From the NCBI RefSeq assembly GCF_029029525.1, contig NZ_JAKJSC010000001.1:1426001-1490000 (forward strand): DNA of 64,000 nt. Reading direction: 5' to 3'. Both the position numbers and the translations under genes were made by a program. The notes under the pieces were generated by a model. It worked only from the letters and a program-made list of their open reading frames with translations. It was not told the DNA's origin and searched no databases. Below, in pieces: positions 15,876 to 24,957 of the stretch. Source of the stretch: Labilibaculum sp. DW002. GTDB taxonomy: Bacteria; Bacteroidota; Bacteroidia; Bacteroidales; Marinifilaceae. Numbering within the stretch: position 1 is the stretch's first letter; each line of letters opens with the position of its first letter.

Positions 15876-17149
15876 TACTTTTTCAGTTGAGAAACTACTA
15901 AGTTGAACTTTCCTTTATCGCTTCTTATCAATTGATTGGTCTCTATTTTTTCAAATCTCAATAAACAATCTGGCCCCAATAAATTCCTTAAATTTTGTTC
16001 TATACTCTCACAATGCAACTTTGTAAATCCCTTGTCTGGAATAATGTTAACAATGATTTCGCCAACCTTTTCTTGAATAATTTGAGCAGCTAAAAGTTCA
16101 TTTACTTGCTTAAAAGCCAAATCCAATCTTCCTATTTTCTGACCATCTTTCAAAATCACATAATCATCATCTCTTCCCTCAATTTTTTCAACAACACAAA
16201 TACCATTGCTAGATGGAGCTAATTGAACAACATCATCAACCTTATATCGAATCAAAGGAAAAACCGTATTTATAAATCCTGTTGTAATTAGATGTTTATC
16301 TTCAAATTCAGTATGAGAATACAAGGGAAATTCCCGATACATACAATCATCAAATTGACCAAATGCTACTGTTTGTTCTGCATTTCCGTACCAATCATAT
16401 ATTTTAGTATGCAGAACTCTTTCTACTAAATCTCGCTGAAACCCATGTAATACTTCCGATGATGTGAATGCTATTGGAATGTTTAATTCTCTACCCGTTT
16501 TAAGTAATTCAGTAGCCAAAATGTGCATTGAACTAGGGTATGCCTTTATAACTTTTGGCTGAAAATCGTTAATCAATTGATAAATCTCATCTATTTTATT
16601 GGTATTCAAATGAAAACTAGAAATGTAGAGTACATTATTGCTCTTATCAACGTAAGAAAGTGTGTTTCTATCTAAGGTTCCACGCAAAGAAACAACTCGA
16701 TCGCCAAGATTATAACCATGCATTTGCTGAAAATAATGGCCATATGCATATTCCTTTATGGTAGAACTAAAGTCTCTATAAACCTGTAATGGAGTTCCTG
16801 TAGTTCCACTCGAATAGGCTTTAAAAACTGTCAACTTACATCTTGTTAAGATATCTGCACTATTCTCTCTAACCGTTTTCTTATCTATTATTGGAAGCTT
16901 GCTTGCATCCGCTAAGGTCTTAACCGTATCAATAGTAATTCCATGTGATTGATACAGATTTTTATAAAATTTTGAATTCGTGAAAGCATTCTGAAACTGA
17001 CTTACAAACTCCTGCTCTTTTAAATCCATTAATTCTTGCTTAGAACATTCCCCTAAGCCAATAATTTTTCTAAGCTCTCTTTCGAAACCACTTCCGAACT
17101 TTATCCTATATGCAATTAAATCTTTAATTAATCGATAACTCATGTTCAA
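15875..17149 (-). CDS. CapK/PaaK-like adenylate-forming enzyme, copy B
   Basis: A 424-residue phenylacetate-CoA-ligase-like protein of the type found in capsule clusters (CapK). The AMP-binding P-loop is AYSSGTTGTP (about 118-127), with DWYGNAEQ downstream and a C-terminal lid (EGRDDDYVILKDGQ). It should activate a carboxylic acid as an adenylate, possibly for transfer to a sugar. It is a tandem paralogue of the gene at 17193-18512: both begin MSYR and share IKFG-GF-ELR and QEFV-Q--NAF-NSKFY--LYQ-HG patterns. Unlike the paralogue, it lacks the cysteine cluster ahead of the lid. It is translationally coupled to the ATP-grasp gene. Confidence 0.82.
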   Translation of the reverse strand: MNMSYRLIKDLIAYRIKFGSGFERELRKIIGLGECSKQELMDLKEQEFVSQFQNAFTNSKFYKNLYQSHGITIDTVKTLADASKLPIIDKKTVRENSADILTRCKLTVFKAYSSGTTGTPLQVYRDFSSTIKEYAYGHYFQQMHGYNLGDRVVSLRGTLDRNTLSYVDKSNNVLYISSFHLNTNKIDEIYQLINDFQPKVIKAYPSSMHILATELLKTGRELNIPIAFTSSEVLHGFQRDLVERVLHTKIYDWYGNAEQTVAFGQFDDCMYREFPLYSHTEFEDKHLITTGFINTVFPLIRYKVDDVVQLAPSSNGICVVEKIEGRDDDYVILKDGQKIGRLDLAFKQVNELLAAQIIQEKVGEIIVNIIPDKGFTKLHCESIEQNLRNLLGPDCLLRFEKIETNQLIRSDKGKFNLVVSQLKK

Positions 17150-17192
17150 AAATTAAAGTTAATCTTCGTGACGATCATCTAATAAATACGGA

Positions 17193-18512
17193 CTATGCCT
17201 CGTGCAGAATCTCATTTATCACTTGATTTCTTTCACTTAATTTTATATTCGAAACCATTAGATTGTATTTCCCTGAATTCGTTCGAATAATTTGATCTTC
17301 CGTAATCACCTGATAATGAATTTTACAATCCTCGCCTAACAGGTCTACTAAATTCCTGATTAATTCCTCTTTATTATTGTCGGTAAAATTACAATCAGGT
17401 ATGATATTCAAATTTATTTCACCAGGAACATCCTGTACGATTTGAGCTCCTAATATATTTTTCACATTACTGAAATTAAAGGCATGATCTAAAAGTCCAA
17501 TTTGCTGACCACTTTTTAGCAAAACATACTGATTATCTCGACCTAAAATTCTACTTGTGCAACAGCGAATGCAGCTACTATCGCATTTTAATTTTATAAC
17601 ATCGTCAATCTGATATCGTATTAATGGAAACGACTTGTTAATAAAACCAGTTGTGACAATACATTTCTCTTTGACCTCTATATGTCCATACAGAGGAATA
17701 TCCTGATACAGTTCCTTCTTTACCTGACCTAAGGCGATGGTTTGTTCCGAGTTCCCATACCAATCAAAAACCTTTGTTTGCAACACTTTTTCTATAATTG
17801 TGCGTTGAAAATCGTGCAATACCTCCGATGATGTAAAGGCTATTGGAATGTGTAAATTCAAACCTGCCTTATACAATTCAACTGCCAAAATCTGTAAGGA
17901 ACTAGGATAAGCTTTCACCACCTTCGGATTGAAATCTTTTATCAATTGATGGTATTTTTTAATGTTGGATTGATTCAAATTATAGCTCGATAAATGCAAG
18001 GTATTCAACGAACGATCGAATCGTGAAATTTCTTTTTTATTTAAATCTCCCTTTAATGAAACTACCTTATCGCCCAATTGGTATCCATGAGATGTTTGGT
18101 AATGATATCCGTAAGAATACTCCTTACAAACCGATTGATAATCCCTGTATAATTTTAAAGGAGAACCGGTTGTCCCACTTGTGTAGGCAGTATAAACAAA
18201 CAGTTTGCTACTTGTAAGCAATTCATCCACTCGATGACGAATATCTTCCTTGGTAATAATTGGAATTTTTTCAGCATCATCGATAGATTTAACAGAATCA
18301 AGTTTCAATCCGTGTTCTTGATATAGCTTCGCATAAAACTTTGAATTTTTAAATGCGTTGCGATATTGCTTCACGAATTCCTGATGCTTTAAATCGGATA
18401 ATTCTGATTCGCTAATTGAGTATAAATTGGTTATTCTTCGCAGTTCTTTCGAAAAGCCGTAACCAAATTTAATTTTGCTCAATAAGTAATCCCTTACTCC
18501 CCTGTAACTCAT
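17193..18512 (-). CDS. CapK/PaaK-like adenylate-forming enzyme, copy A
   Basis: A 439-residue paralogue of the next gene downstream, with P-loop AYTSGTTGSP and DWYGNSEQ. Just before the GRD lid motif it carries a cysteine cluster, C-x3-C-x2-C-C (KCDSSCIRCC). This recalls the metal-binding CxCG-type segment that many PaaK-family proteins have at this place. An ATG start at 18512 is supported by the shared MSYR N-terminus even though it overlaps the preceding glycosyltransferase gene by 44 bases. The role is inferred to be activation of a carboxylic acid substituent. Confidence 0.82.
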   Translation of the reverse strand: MSYRGVRDYLLSKIKFGYGFSKELRRITNLYSISESELSDLKHQEFVKQYRNAFKNSKFYAKLYQEHGLKLDSVKSIDDAEKIPIITKEDIRHRVDELLTSSKLFVYTAYTSGTTGSPLKLYRDYQSVCKEYSYGYHYQTSHGYQLGDKVVSLKGDLNKKEISRFDRSLNTLHLSSYNLNQSNIKKYHQLIKDFNPKVVKAYPSSLQILAVELYKAGLNLHIPIAFTSSEVLHDFQRTIIEKVLQTKVFDWYGNSEQTIALGQVKKELYQDIPLYGHIEVKEKCIVTTGFINKSFPLIRYQIDDVIKLKCDSSCIRCCTSRILGRDNQYVLLKSGQQIGLLDHAFNFSNVKNILGAQIVQDVPGEINLNIIPDCNFTDNNKEELIRNLVDLLGEDCKIHYQVITEDQIIRTNSGKYNLMVSNIKLSERNQVINEILHEA

Positions 18513-19551
18513 GGTAGATAGAAAATAGAGTTTTTAATACGCTGTGTGGATAAAAATCAACAACACCTTTTGCTGACCTTTCAGAGTAAACCTGGATAAG
18601 GTTTTTTTTGTCTAACAACCTCAAAATGGCATTTTTAATCTCTTGTTGATTACCTGCATCAACTAAAATTCCATTTTTATATTTGTGTATTAAATCAGGA
18701 ATTCCTCCTGCATTACTCGATATAATCGGAAGAGAATAACTCATTGCTTCCAAAATAGATAGCGGTAATCCTTCCTTGTATGATGGCAAAATAAATACAT
18801 GAGATGACCTCAACAATTCGTCTTTCTTTTCAGCATCAACCCAACCTACAAACTGAACTATTTCATCTAATTTCCAATTTGAAATTGCTTGCTTTAGTCT
18901 TGATACTTCTCCATTTCCAGCAATTCTTAAATTGATTTTCCCTGTAAATACTTCCCGATTTTTTGCTAAAGTTTTTAACAAATCAAAAATTCCTTTGTTA
19001 TCGCCAATTAAACCCAGAAATAGCAATTGTAATTCACCTTCAATCTGGAGTTGATTTGATTTTTTAGGTGGAATGATCATGTTATTTAGAATTTCAATTC
19101 GCTTGGCTTTAAATGCACTGGAAAAGAAAAGCCTCCACTTTTCGGATAAACAAAGTAAAACATCGGCGCTGTTCACAACATAGCGAACTCGCTTTTGAAT
19201 AAATTTTGATGACTCCAGATAAAAATCTCTAAAACCGCCACCATGAACATGGTAAATAATCTTTTTATGGAATAACTTATCAACTAATGAAAACAAGATG
19301 TATTTCCGATAGAAACTACCTTTTGATGCTCCGTGAATATGAACAATTTTAATTTCCGAATCGATTAGCAAACGAAAGAAGAGCTCCAAAACACACAAAG
19401 GGAACCATATCGTATTCAACACTTTCGAGTCAAAGCGATGCGTAACAATAAGCTTAAATGGATTGATGTATTTCGAATAATTGTTTACACACAATCCTAT
19501 TCCACCTTTGCTATTTTTATTGCCTGGCGCTATAAATAAAACTTCTTTCAT
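18469..19551 (-). CDS. glycosyltransferase family 4
   Basis: A 360-residue GT-B glycosyltransferase. The N-terminal donor-independent domain starts with the glycine-rich APGNKNSKGGIG loop. The C-terminal half has LLFLGLIGDNKGIFDLL, VQFVGWV and the EX7E nucleotide-sugar motif region EGLPLSILEAMSYSLPI, followed by SNAGGIPDLI. It should add one hexose-type residue to the lipid-linked repeat unit at the cytoplasmic face. Its 3' end overlaps the CapK-like gene by 44 bases. Confidence 0.88.
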   Translation of the reverse strand: MKEVLFIAPGNKNSKGGIGLCVNNYSKYINPFKLIVTHRFDSKVLNTIWFPLCVLELFFRLLIDSEIKIVHIHGASKGSFYRKYILFSLVDKLFHKKIIYHVHGGGFRDFYLESSKFIQKRVRYVVNSADVLLCLSEKWRLFFSSAFKAKRIEILNNMIIPPKKSNQLQIEGELQLLFLGLIGDNKGIFDLLKTLAKNREVFTGKINLRIAGNGEVSRLKQAISNWKLDEIVQFVGWVDAEKKDELLRSSHVFILPSYKEGLPLSILEAMSYSLPIISSNAGGIPDLIHKYKNGILVDAGNQQEIKNAILRLLDKKNLIQVYSERSAKGVVDFYPHSVLKTLFSIYHELQGSKGLLIEQN

Positions 19552-19597
19552 TTTAAATTTTCGATCGAATAATAATTTTGCCCCTCTTTACTTTTAC

Positions 19598-20533
19598 CTA
19601 CGAATATTGATCAATTACTTGAACAGATATATTTTTACGATCTGATTTAAATCTTTGCTGAACAGGTTGAACATACTGATGCCATAAGCCGAGCATTCGA
19701 GAAATATTCTCATATTTACCTCCTTTGGTATTTATCGATACTCTTGGCACTTCGTAAATTCCCAAATCATCTGTTTCCAAAGCAGGATTAGTCGTAAATG
19801 CAATTTGATAATTATTTTCACTTAACAATTCCAAATCTCTCTCATCGTAATCTCCATTAGGATAGGCAAAAGATTTAATTTCGGTGTTCAACCAAGCTTC
19901 CAAGGTCTTTTTTGAATCGGAATACTCAAAAGCCAACTCTTCCTCAGTACACTTTATACTTATTGGATGATGGTAAGTATGCGAGCCAATATTTATCAAA
20001 GGGTGTTTGTGCAAAAGTTGTAAATCACTTAAATCTATTGCTGATCTTTTTAAATCATGCTTGGCAACAACCTTATTTACATATGCTACTCTTTGGCTGT
20101 TCCTCATCACTTTTAAATCTTCTAAGCTCGTTATTTCATCAAATTCCTTTATTATAAAAGGTGCATATTCCCACCAAAAATTTCCAGTTACAACAGGCTT
20201 TACGGGCACAAAAATTGTAATCGGGATTTGATATTTCTCAATTGTAGGAAGTAATTTCAGATTCCCTTTCCAGCCATCATCAAATGAAATAAATACCATT
20301 CTTTCGTCTATCTCTAGTCTAGTACGTTTCATGATAAGCATCTCACTCTCTGATATAAACCTAAAATTATTTCTTCTTAAAAAGCGAACAATTCCCTTAA
20401 ATAAAAAAGGTGATGGATTGTGAAAGTAAATTGATAAGACATGCTTATCAAACTTCTTTAAACCCTTATTTTTAAACAACAGAATAACGATGAAGCCTAA
20501 TAAATCTCCTATCTTTTTTTTGAAGCTATTCAT
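19598..20533 (-). CDS. polysaccharide deacetylase (NodB domain)
   Basis: A 311-residue NodB-homology enzyme. The canonical motif FISFDDGWKGN supplies the catalytic base and first metal ligand (aspartate pair), and IGSHTYHHP supplies the two histidine ligands. FAYPNGDYD is the motif 3 equivalent, and the late strand AFTTNPAL fits motif 4/5. An N-terminal hydrophobic stretch (about 8-20) may anchor it to the inner membrane. It likely removes an N- or O-acetyl group from the polymer or repeat unit. Its start overlaps the stop of the GNAT gene by 8 bases. Confidence 0.85.
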   Translation of the reverse strand: MNSFKKKIGDLLGFIVILLFKNKGLKKFDKHVLSIYFHNPSPFLFKGIVRFLRRNNFRFISESEMLIMKRTRLEIDERMVFISFDDGWKGNLKLLPTIEKYQIPITIFVPVKPVVTGNFWWEYAPFIIKEFDEITSLEDLKVMRNSQRVAYVNKVVAKHDLKRSAIDLSDLQLLHKHPLINIGSHTYHHPISIKCTEEELAFEYSDSKKTLEAWLNTEIKSFAYPNGDYDERDLELLSENNYQIAFTTNPALETDDLGIYEVPRVSINTKGGKYENISRMLGLWHQYVQPVQQRFKSDRKNISVQVIDQYS

Positions 20534-21602
20534 GATGAGCCTGCTTTTGTAATTGATCTAAAACAATATGATCTGTTCTTTTTACTCGGTATAACAAATA
20601 CGGTAAGGCAAGTAATGATTTAAAGCGAAATTTATAATCGAAACACATATAAGTACTCTTTGCCTGATTTGTAAATTGAAATTTATATGGGTCCAAGCCT
20701 ACTCCAAATGAATAATTCTCATATCCATTTTTGAAACTGTTCTGGATGTTAAAATTCATGCAATGAATTCCTGCTCCATATGTCTTGTAATCACGATCAA
20801 ATGCGCAATCTATTGCTAATCTTTGATCCTTAAAATCGATATTAATTACATACGCAATAGCTTGCTTGTTGAATTTTACAAATTGAACATTCGATTGATA
20901 AATCTTAAACATCTTTAAATAAAAGGCTTCTTTATCAGGATCACCGTAAACAAAACCTTTTCCATCTGATAATTTCGTTTTTGATATTCTCTTTATTTCC
21001 TTGAAATTGGCATCGTTAATTTCTTCTGTTGATAGCTCTAATTCGAAACCATCACGTTTTATTTTTCGAAGTGTACGATCCAATTGTTTTCTGAATCTTT
21101 TCGCGTAAGCTTTCAGTAAAAAATCCTCGTAACCAGCATATCTATTTACCGGTATAAAAGGCTCTCCCGCATAATGGTACAATTTATATTTCTCATTTAA
21201 GACCGTTGTTTTAGGCAAGTACTTTAGGAACAAAAAATGATAATTAATATTCTTCTTCACCCAATCGCTTAGTTCTTGAGCAAACGAACGACCTAAGGAT
21301 TCAAGAGTGATCACATCGTTTCCAGAACTTCCCCATTGCTGTCCTAAAAATTCCACAAATTCCAGTTTTATACATTTGCAATACTTCCTATCTAATTTTA
21401 CGAGAGGAACAATGGCTACTAAAACATCTTCTTTGTAGACAGTAACAATGTATGGTGTTTTATGATATCCAAGCACATTATTTTCAACCTTCCCAAAAGT
21501 AGAATACCAATTTGTAATCCATTCAAAATCACAACAAAGCATTTCACTTTCATATTTAATTCTCTCTAAATCTTTAAGAGAAACTTGTTTGAAACTATAC
21601 AT
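20526..21602 (-). CDS. GNAT acyltransferase, FemAB/BioF2-like (copy 2)
   Basis: A 358-residue protein with the PF13480-type acyltransferase layout: an N-terminal half with the VPLVKL and LEFLGQQWGSSGND segments, then a GNAT-like half with AYVINIDFKDQRLAIDCAF outlined by the residues AYVI and DRDYKTYGAG. It is a close paralogue of the adjacent gene, with near-identical blocks such as LGQQW, FLFLKYLP and KYGAGIHC/TYGAGIHC. Proteins of this class in cell-envelope clusters transfer acyl or aminoacyl groups. A role in N-acylating an amino sugar is inference. Confidence 0.78.
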   Translation of the reverse strand: MYSFKQVSLKDLERIKYESEMLCCDFEWITNWYSTFGKVENNVLGYHKTPYIVTVYKEDVLVAIVPLVKLDRKYCKCIKLEFVEFLGQQWGSSGNDVITLESLGRSFAQELSDWVKKNINYHFLFLKYLPKTTVLNEKYKLYHYAGEPFIPVNRYAGYEDFLLKAYAKRFRKQLDRTLRKIKRDGFELELSTEEINDANFKEIKRISKTKLSDGKGFVYGDPDKEAFYLKMFKIYQSNVQFVKFNKQAIAYVINIDFKDQRLAIDCAFDRDYKTYGAGIHCMNFNIQNSFKNGYENYSFGVGLDPYKFQFTNQAKSTYMCFDYKFRFKSLLALPYLLYRVKRTDHIVLDQLQKQAHHE

Positions 21603-21657
21603 TTTTGGAATAATTAAATCTTAAACATCTAATTAATAGCATGAAAGAATAAGCAAA

Positions 21658-22731
21658 CTACTTTCCCTGAGCACTTTCAAGTTTGCCCATCACCGCTCGA
21701 TCTTCTTTCTTTAGTCGATATAAAAAGTAAGGTAAAGCCACCAGTGATTTCAATCTATATTTAAAATCAAAACACATAAAGTATCGATCAATTTGATCCG
21801 TAAACTGAAATTTGTAAGTATCTAATCCTAAGCCAAAGGACAATTTCTCCTTTTTATCTTTAAAGCTGGTTTGGATAGTTGTATCGATGCAATGTATGCC
21901 AGCACCATATTTCCGATAATCTCGATCAAAAGCTGCGTCTATTCCAATTCTTTCGCCTTTCCAATCGATACTTGTTGCGTAGGCTACAGCCTTATTGTTG
22001 AACTTGACAAATACTACATGTGATGGAAAACACTCATACATTTTTAAATGAAATTGTGTTTTTTCAACATCTCCATATAAAAAACTTTTCCCATCTGTCA
22101 TTTTTGATTTCGCAATTCTTCTGATTTCTTGCAAACTTTCTTGATTGATTTCTTCGTAGCAAATTTCAAACTCAAACCCATCCTTTTTTATCTTTCGCAA
22201 TGTTCGTCGTAAATCTTCTCGAAACTTTCTAGAGTATACATTTTTTGCAAAGCCCTCATAGTCTTCATGTTTATCTACCTGGATAAATGGTGCTCCTGCA
22301 TAATTAAAAAGTTTATACTTCTTTGTAAGGATCGAATTCTGGGGTAGATATTTTAAAAATAAAAAGTGATATTTAATGTTTTTTCGTGTCCATAAAGCTA
22401 AATCTGATGCAAAAGAATCATGCAATTCATCCAAGGCAATTATATCATTTCCTAAGTTGGACCATTGCTGGCCTAAAAACTCTAAAAATTCAATTTTGAT
22501 ATACTTTAAGTAGGTCCGATATAATCTCACCAAAGGAACAATTGCAACTAATTTATTTTCCTTAAAACTTGCAATAATGAAGACTTTTTTATCAAACCCC
22601 AACACATTATTTTCAACCTTTTCGAAAACACTAAACCAATTGTAAATCCAGTTGAATTGATTACTCGGAAAACTACCTGAGTAATCAATCTCCTTAAGAT
22701 CTTTTAATGTGATAATTTGAAAACGATACAT
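21658..22731 (-). CDS. GNAT acyltransferase, FemAB/BioF2-like (copy 1)
   Basis: A 357-residue paralogue of the following gene, with the same order of conserved blocks (VPLVRL, EFLGQQWSNLGNDI, FLFLKYLPQ, GAPFIQVD, DRDYRKYGAG). It has no signal peptide or membrane segment. The two copies are separated by 55 bases and appear to be a local tandem duplication that has since diverged, which suggests separate acceptors or acyl donors. It follows the polymerase gene by only 7 bases. Confidence 0.78.
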   Translation of the reverse strand: MYRFQIITLKDLKEIDYSGSFPSNQFNWIYNWFSVFEKVENNVLGFDKKVFIIASFKENKLVAIVPLVRLYRTYLKYIKIEFLEFLGQQWSNLGNDIIALDELHDSFASDLALWTRKNIKYHFLFLKYLPQNSILTKKYKLFNYAGAPFIQVDKHEDYEGFAKNVYSRKFREDLRRTLRKIKKDGFEFEICYEEINQESLQEIRRIAKSKMTDGKSFLYGDVEKTQFHLKMYECFPSHVVFVKFNNKAVAYATSIDWKGERIGIDAAFDRDYRKYGAGIHCIDTTIQTSFKDKKEKLSFGLGLDTYKFQFTDQIDRYFMCFDFKYRLKSLVALPYFLYRLKKEDRAVMGKLESAQGK

Positions 22732-22738
22732 GTATAAA

Positions 22739-23998
22739 CTAAATGCTAAATGATTTCTCGATTAATTCATTTCTATCTCTATGATGCTTATACTCGATGT
22801 ACTGATTAACACGACTTTCAATAATCGTAATTCCAATAAATAGAGAAAGAAAAACATCCAATAAAAAATAATTGGCTTGCTGCGTTACCAGACAAGATAT
22901 AAACATAAAAAAGAGTGCCACGGCCAACTGATTATAACTACTTTCCGACTTTGAAATTTGTTTGAATACCGAAAAGAGAAAAAGCAAATAAAGCAAAAAG
23001 CCTAGAATACCATTATCTACCAAAGTTTGAACAAAGCCATTGTGCGCAAAAAGAGGCATTCCGTCTTTTTTCTCATATCTATTTTGTGATTCTTGCATTC
23101 CCATACCAATTAAGTAGGTCGCAAAATTACTCTCGTATAAATTCTCTAAGTAAACCTCTGCAATTTGTAATCGACCTGAGCCTACAGTCTCATAAGCTGA
23201 CTTATCTTCCTGCCCAGCCCGATCATCCATTACCCTTCTGCGAAATCCCTCATTGGTTTGAAATAAGAATATTAAACCACCTATCAAAAGAACACATCCA
23301 GCTAAGATTTTACCAGCATCTTTAAATGATATTTTTCGACCAAATAATATGGTAACTCCAATAACAAACATCAACCAGCCTGTTCTTGTATAGGTTTTAA
23401 AAAGAAAAAACAGCCCTAAAACCAATATGGGAGCCAAAATAAAATTTACCAATAGATCACTTCGTTTTTTTACAATGTGCTCTAAAAGAATAATACAAGC
23501 GATCGATAATAATGCAGAAGTATAATGAGGTGCTCCTAAAATCCCCACCAATCCATCCAATTTGGTATCTTCCATCCAAAGCATTGTTTTACTAACTGGA
23601 GCAGAAAATACGCCTAAATAATATGGGATGTTCGCTATAATTAAAAAAGCAGCTAAATAAAGTGGAATCAAGCGCAACTTCTTTAAAGCTTCTAAACTAT
23701 TAATATTCAAATAAATCCAATGAACTACTAAAGGAATTGTTAAATATTTCGAAAAATTTATTATTGCATCAACTGGATAATCAAAGAAAGATGTGCTTAC
23801 TAAATTCTTGATTGCGAATACATAGCCTAATATCAAAAAGTTATAATTTACCTTTTGACCTAGTACACCAACAAAAAGAAATACGATTAATGGTAGTTTC
23901 CATAGATAAGCCATTTCCTGCCCACCAACAGTATAGCTTTTCAAGAAAAAAGCAATGAAAAACAATACCATCCATATTGCTAACTCAACGTACCTCAT
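22739..23998 (-). CDS. O-antigen ligase/polymerase family protein (Wzy-like)
   Basis: A 419-residue integral membrane protein with about 11-12 hydrophobic segments. A larger periplasmic loop (about 250-310) contains the GRLQI and FAHNGFVQTLVDNGILGF regions. The HN-containing segment in that loop is typical of Wzy_C/O-antigen ligase family proteins. In this locus, which has Wzx and Wza/Wzc, it is best explained as the repeat-unit polymerase. It ends with a polar cytoplasmic tail. Confidence 0.82.
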   Translation of the reverse strand: MRYVELAIWMVLFFIAFFLKSYTVGGQEMAYLWKLPLIVFLFVGVLGQKVNYNFLILGYVFAIKNLVSTSFFDYPVDAIINFSKYLTIPLVVHWIYLNINSLEALKKLRLIPLYLAAFLIIANIPYYLGVFSAPVSKTMLWMEDTKLDGLVGILGAPHYTSALLSIACIILLEHIVKKRSDLLVNFILAPILVLGLFFLFKTYTRTGWLMFVIGVTILFGRKISFKDAGKILAGCVLLIGGLIFLFQTNEGFRRRVMDDRAGQEDKSAYETVGSGRLQIAEVYLENLYESNFATYLIGMGMQESQNRYEKKDGMPLFAHNGFVQTLVDNGILGFLLYLLFLFSVFKQISKSESSYNQLAVALFFMFISCLVTQQANYFLLDVFLSLFIGITIIESRVNQYIEYKHHRDRNELIEKSFSI

Positions 23999-24000
23999 GT

Positions 24001-24957
24001 TTACATTAGGGATTTTAATACACTACATATACGATCCATATCCAATAAGCCATATCGTTGATCAATAGGCAAGGCTAATAAATTACTCGCAAACTTGTAT
24101 TCTATACTATTCTTCTTGTTCTCATTCAAAACATTAGGCCAATAAGTCGCTACAAATATTTTCTGTTTGATCAATTCGTTTCGAATTTCGCCAGATTCAA
24201 CTAAAAAAGGATAAATCATTGGGCCAATAATATCTTTTTCAACAATATGCAAGTGGTTAATGGAAGCAAGTTTTAAGTGCACATATTGAAAATTTTGAAT
24301 TCGTCTCTTTTTCACCTCCTTATAATCAATACTAGCAAGTAAACGAGTGGTTAGCTTGGACATTATTTTCATTTCTTGCCCACACAAATATTGCTCGTTA
24401 TCCTGAAAGCTTTTGTATCCATCTTGGGCTCCATTCTCTAATCTTCTTAAAAGAAATTCACTTCTATTCCATGATATATCTCTTGATAAATCTTCCCGTA
24501 ACATGCAATTGGTACTTAAATAAGCACCATCAGGAACACCAAAAAATTTTCTAGCAGAATAGAAGGTATCGATACTTGGAATTGGTTGTTCAAAAAATGC
24601 TTGAGAATTGTCTACGATTAAATTCTTAACACTCTTGCTTATTGATTTTATATATTCTCCTTTTAAGCCAAAATAATTAATGATTAAAAAGGCTTCGTCA
24701 TGATTTAAACTCCTAATCTCCTGTGGTTCTAACTCACTATTAATAGAATAAAATTCGTATTCAATTCCTAGTTTAAGAATTGGTTCTTTTACAGCCAAAC
24801 AACTATAACGTGGAATATAAATCTTCTTGTACTCCCTTGCACGAAGAATATATTCGATACAGTTTCGACCAGAATTTAAGCGAATTAAATTCTGGTGATA
24901 TTCCGATTCAACCCGATTCTCTAACTCAAAATAACCTCCTATTGCTCTATCTCTCAT
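24001..24957 (-). CDS. divergent PLP-dependent (DegT-like) aminotransferase-fold protein
   Basis: A 318-residue protein, shorter than standard DegT/DnrJ/EryC1 enzymes (about 370-390). It keeps the fold signature NSGRNCIEYILRA near residue 28, IVDNSQAFFE (aspartate to bind the PLP pyridine nitrogen) around 130-140, and TFYSARKFFGVPDGAYLST, where the lysine should form the internal aldimine. It may transaminate a keto-sugar or another small metabolite. It starts one base after the preceding ATP-grasp gene's stop, so the two are probably co-translated and functionally linked. Confidence 0.7.
   Translation of the reverse strand: MRDRAIGGYFELENRVESEYHQNLIRLNSGRNCIEYILRAREYKKIYIPRYSCLAVKEPILKLGIEYEFYSINSELEPQEIRSLNHDEAFLIINYFGLKGEYIKSISKSVKNLIVDNSQAFFEQPIPSIDTFYSARKFFGVPDGAYLSTNCMLREDLSRDISWNRSEFLLRRLENGAQDGYKSFQDNEQYLCGQEMKIMSKLTTRLLASIDYKEVKKRRIQNFQYVHLKLASINHLHIVEKDIIGPMIYPFLVESGEIRNELIKQKIFVATYWPNVLNENKKNSIEYKFASNLLALPIDQRYGLLDMDRICSVLKSLM

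Noticed and set aside
22739-23998. Exosortase-type protein
   Set aside because: The decoration genes recall exosortase clusters, but this membrane protein fits the Wzy/O-antigen ligase pattern, and no PEP-CTERM sorting signals were seen.
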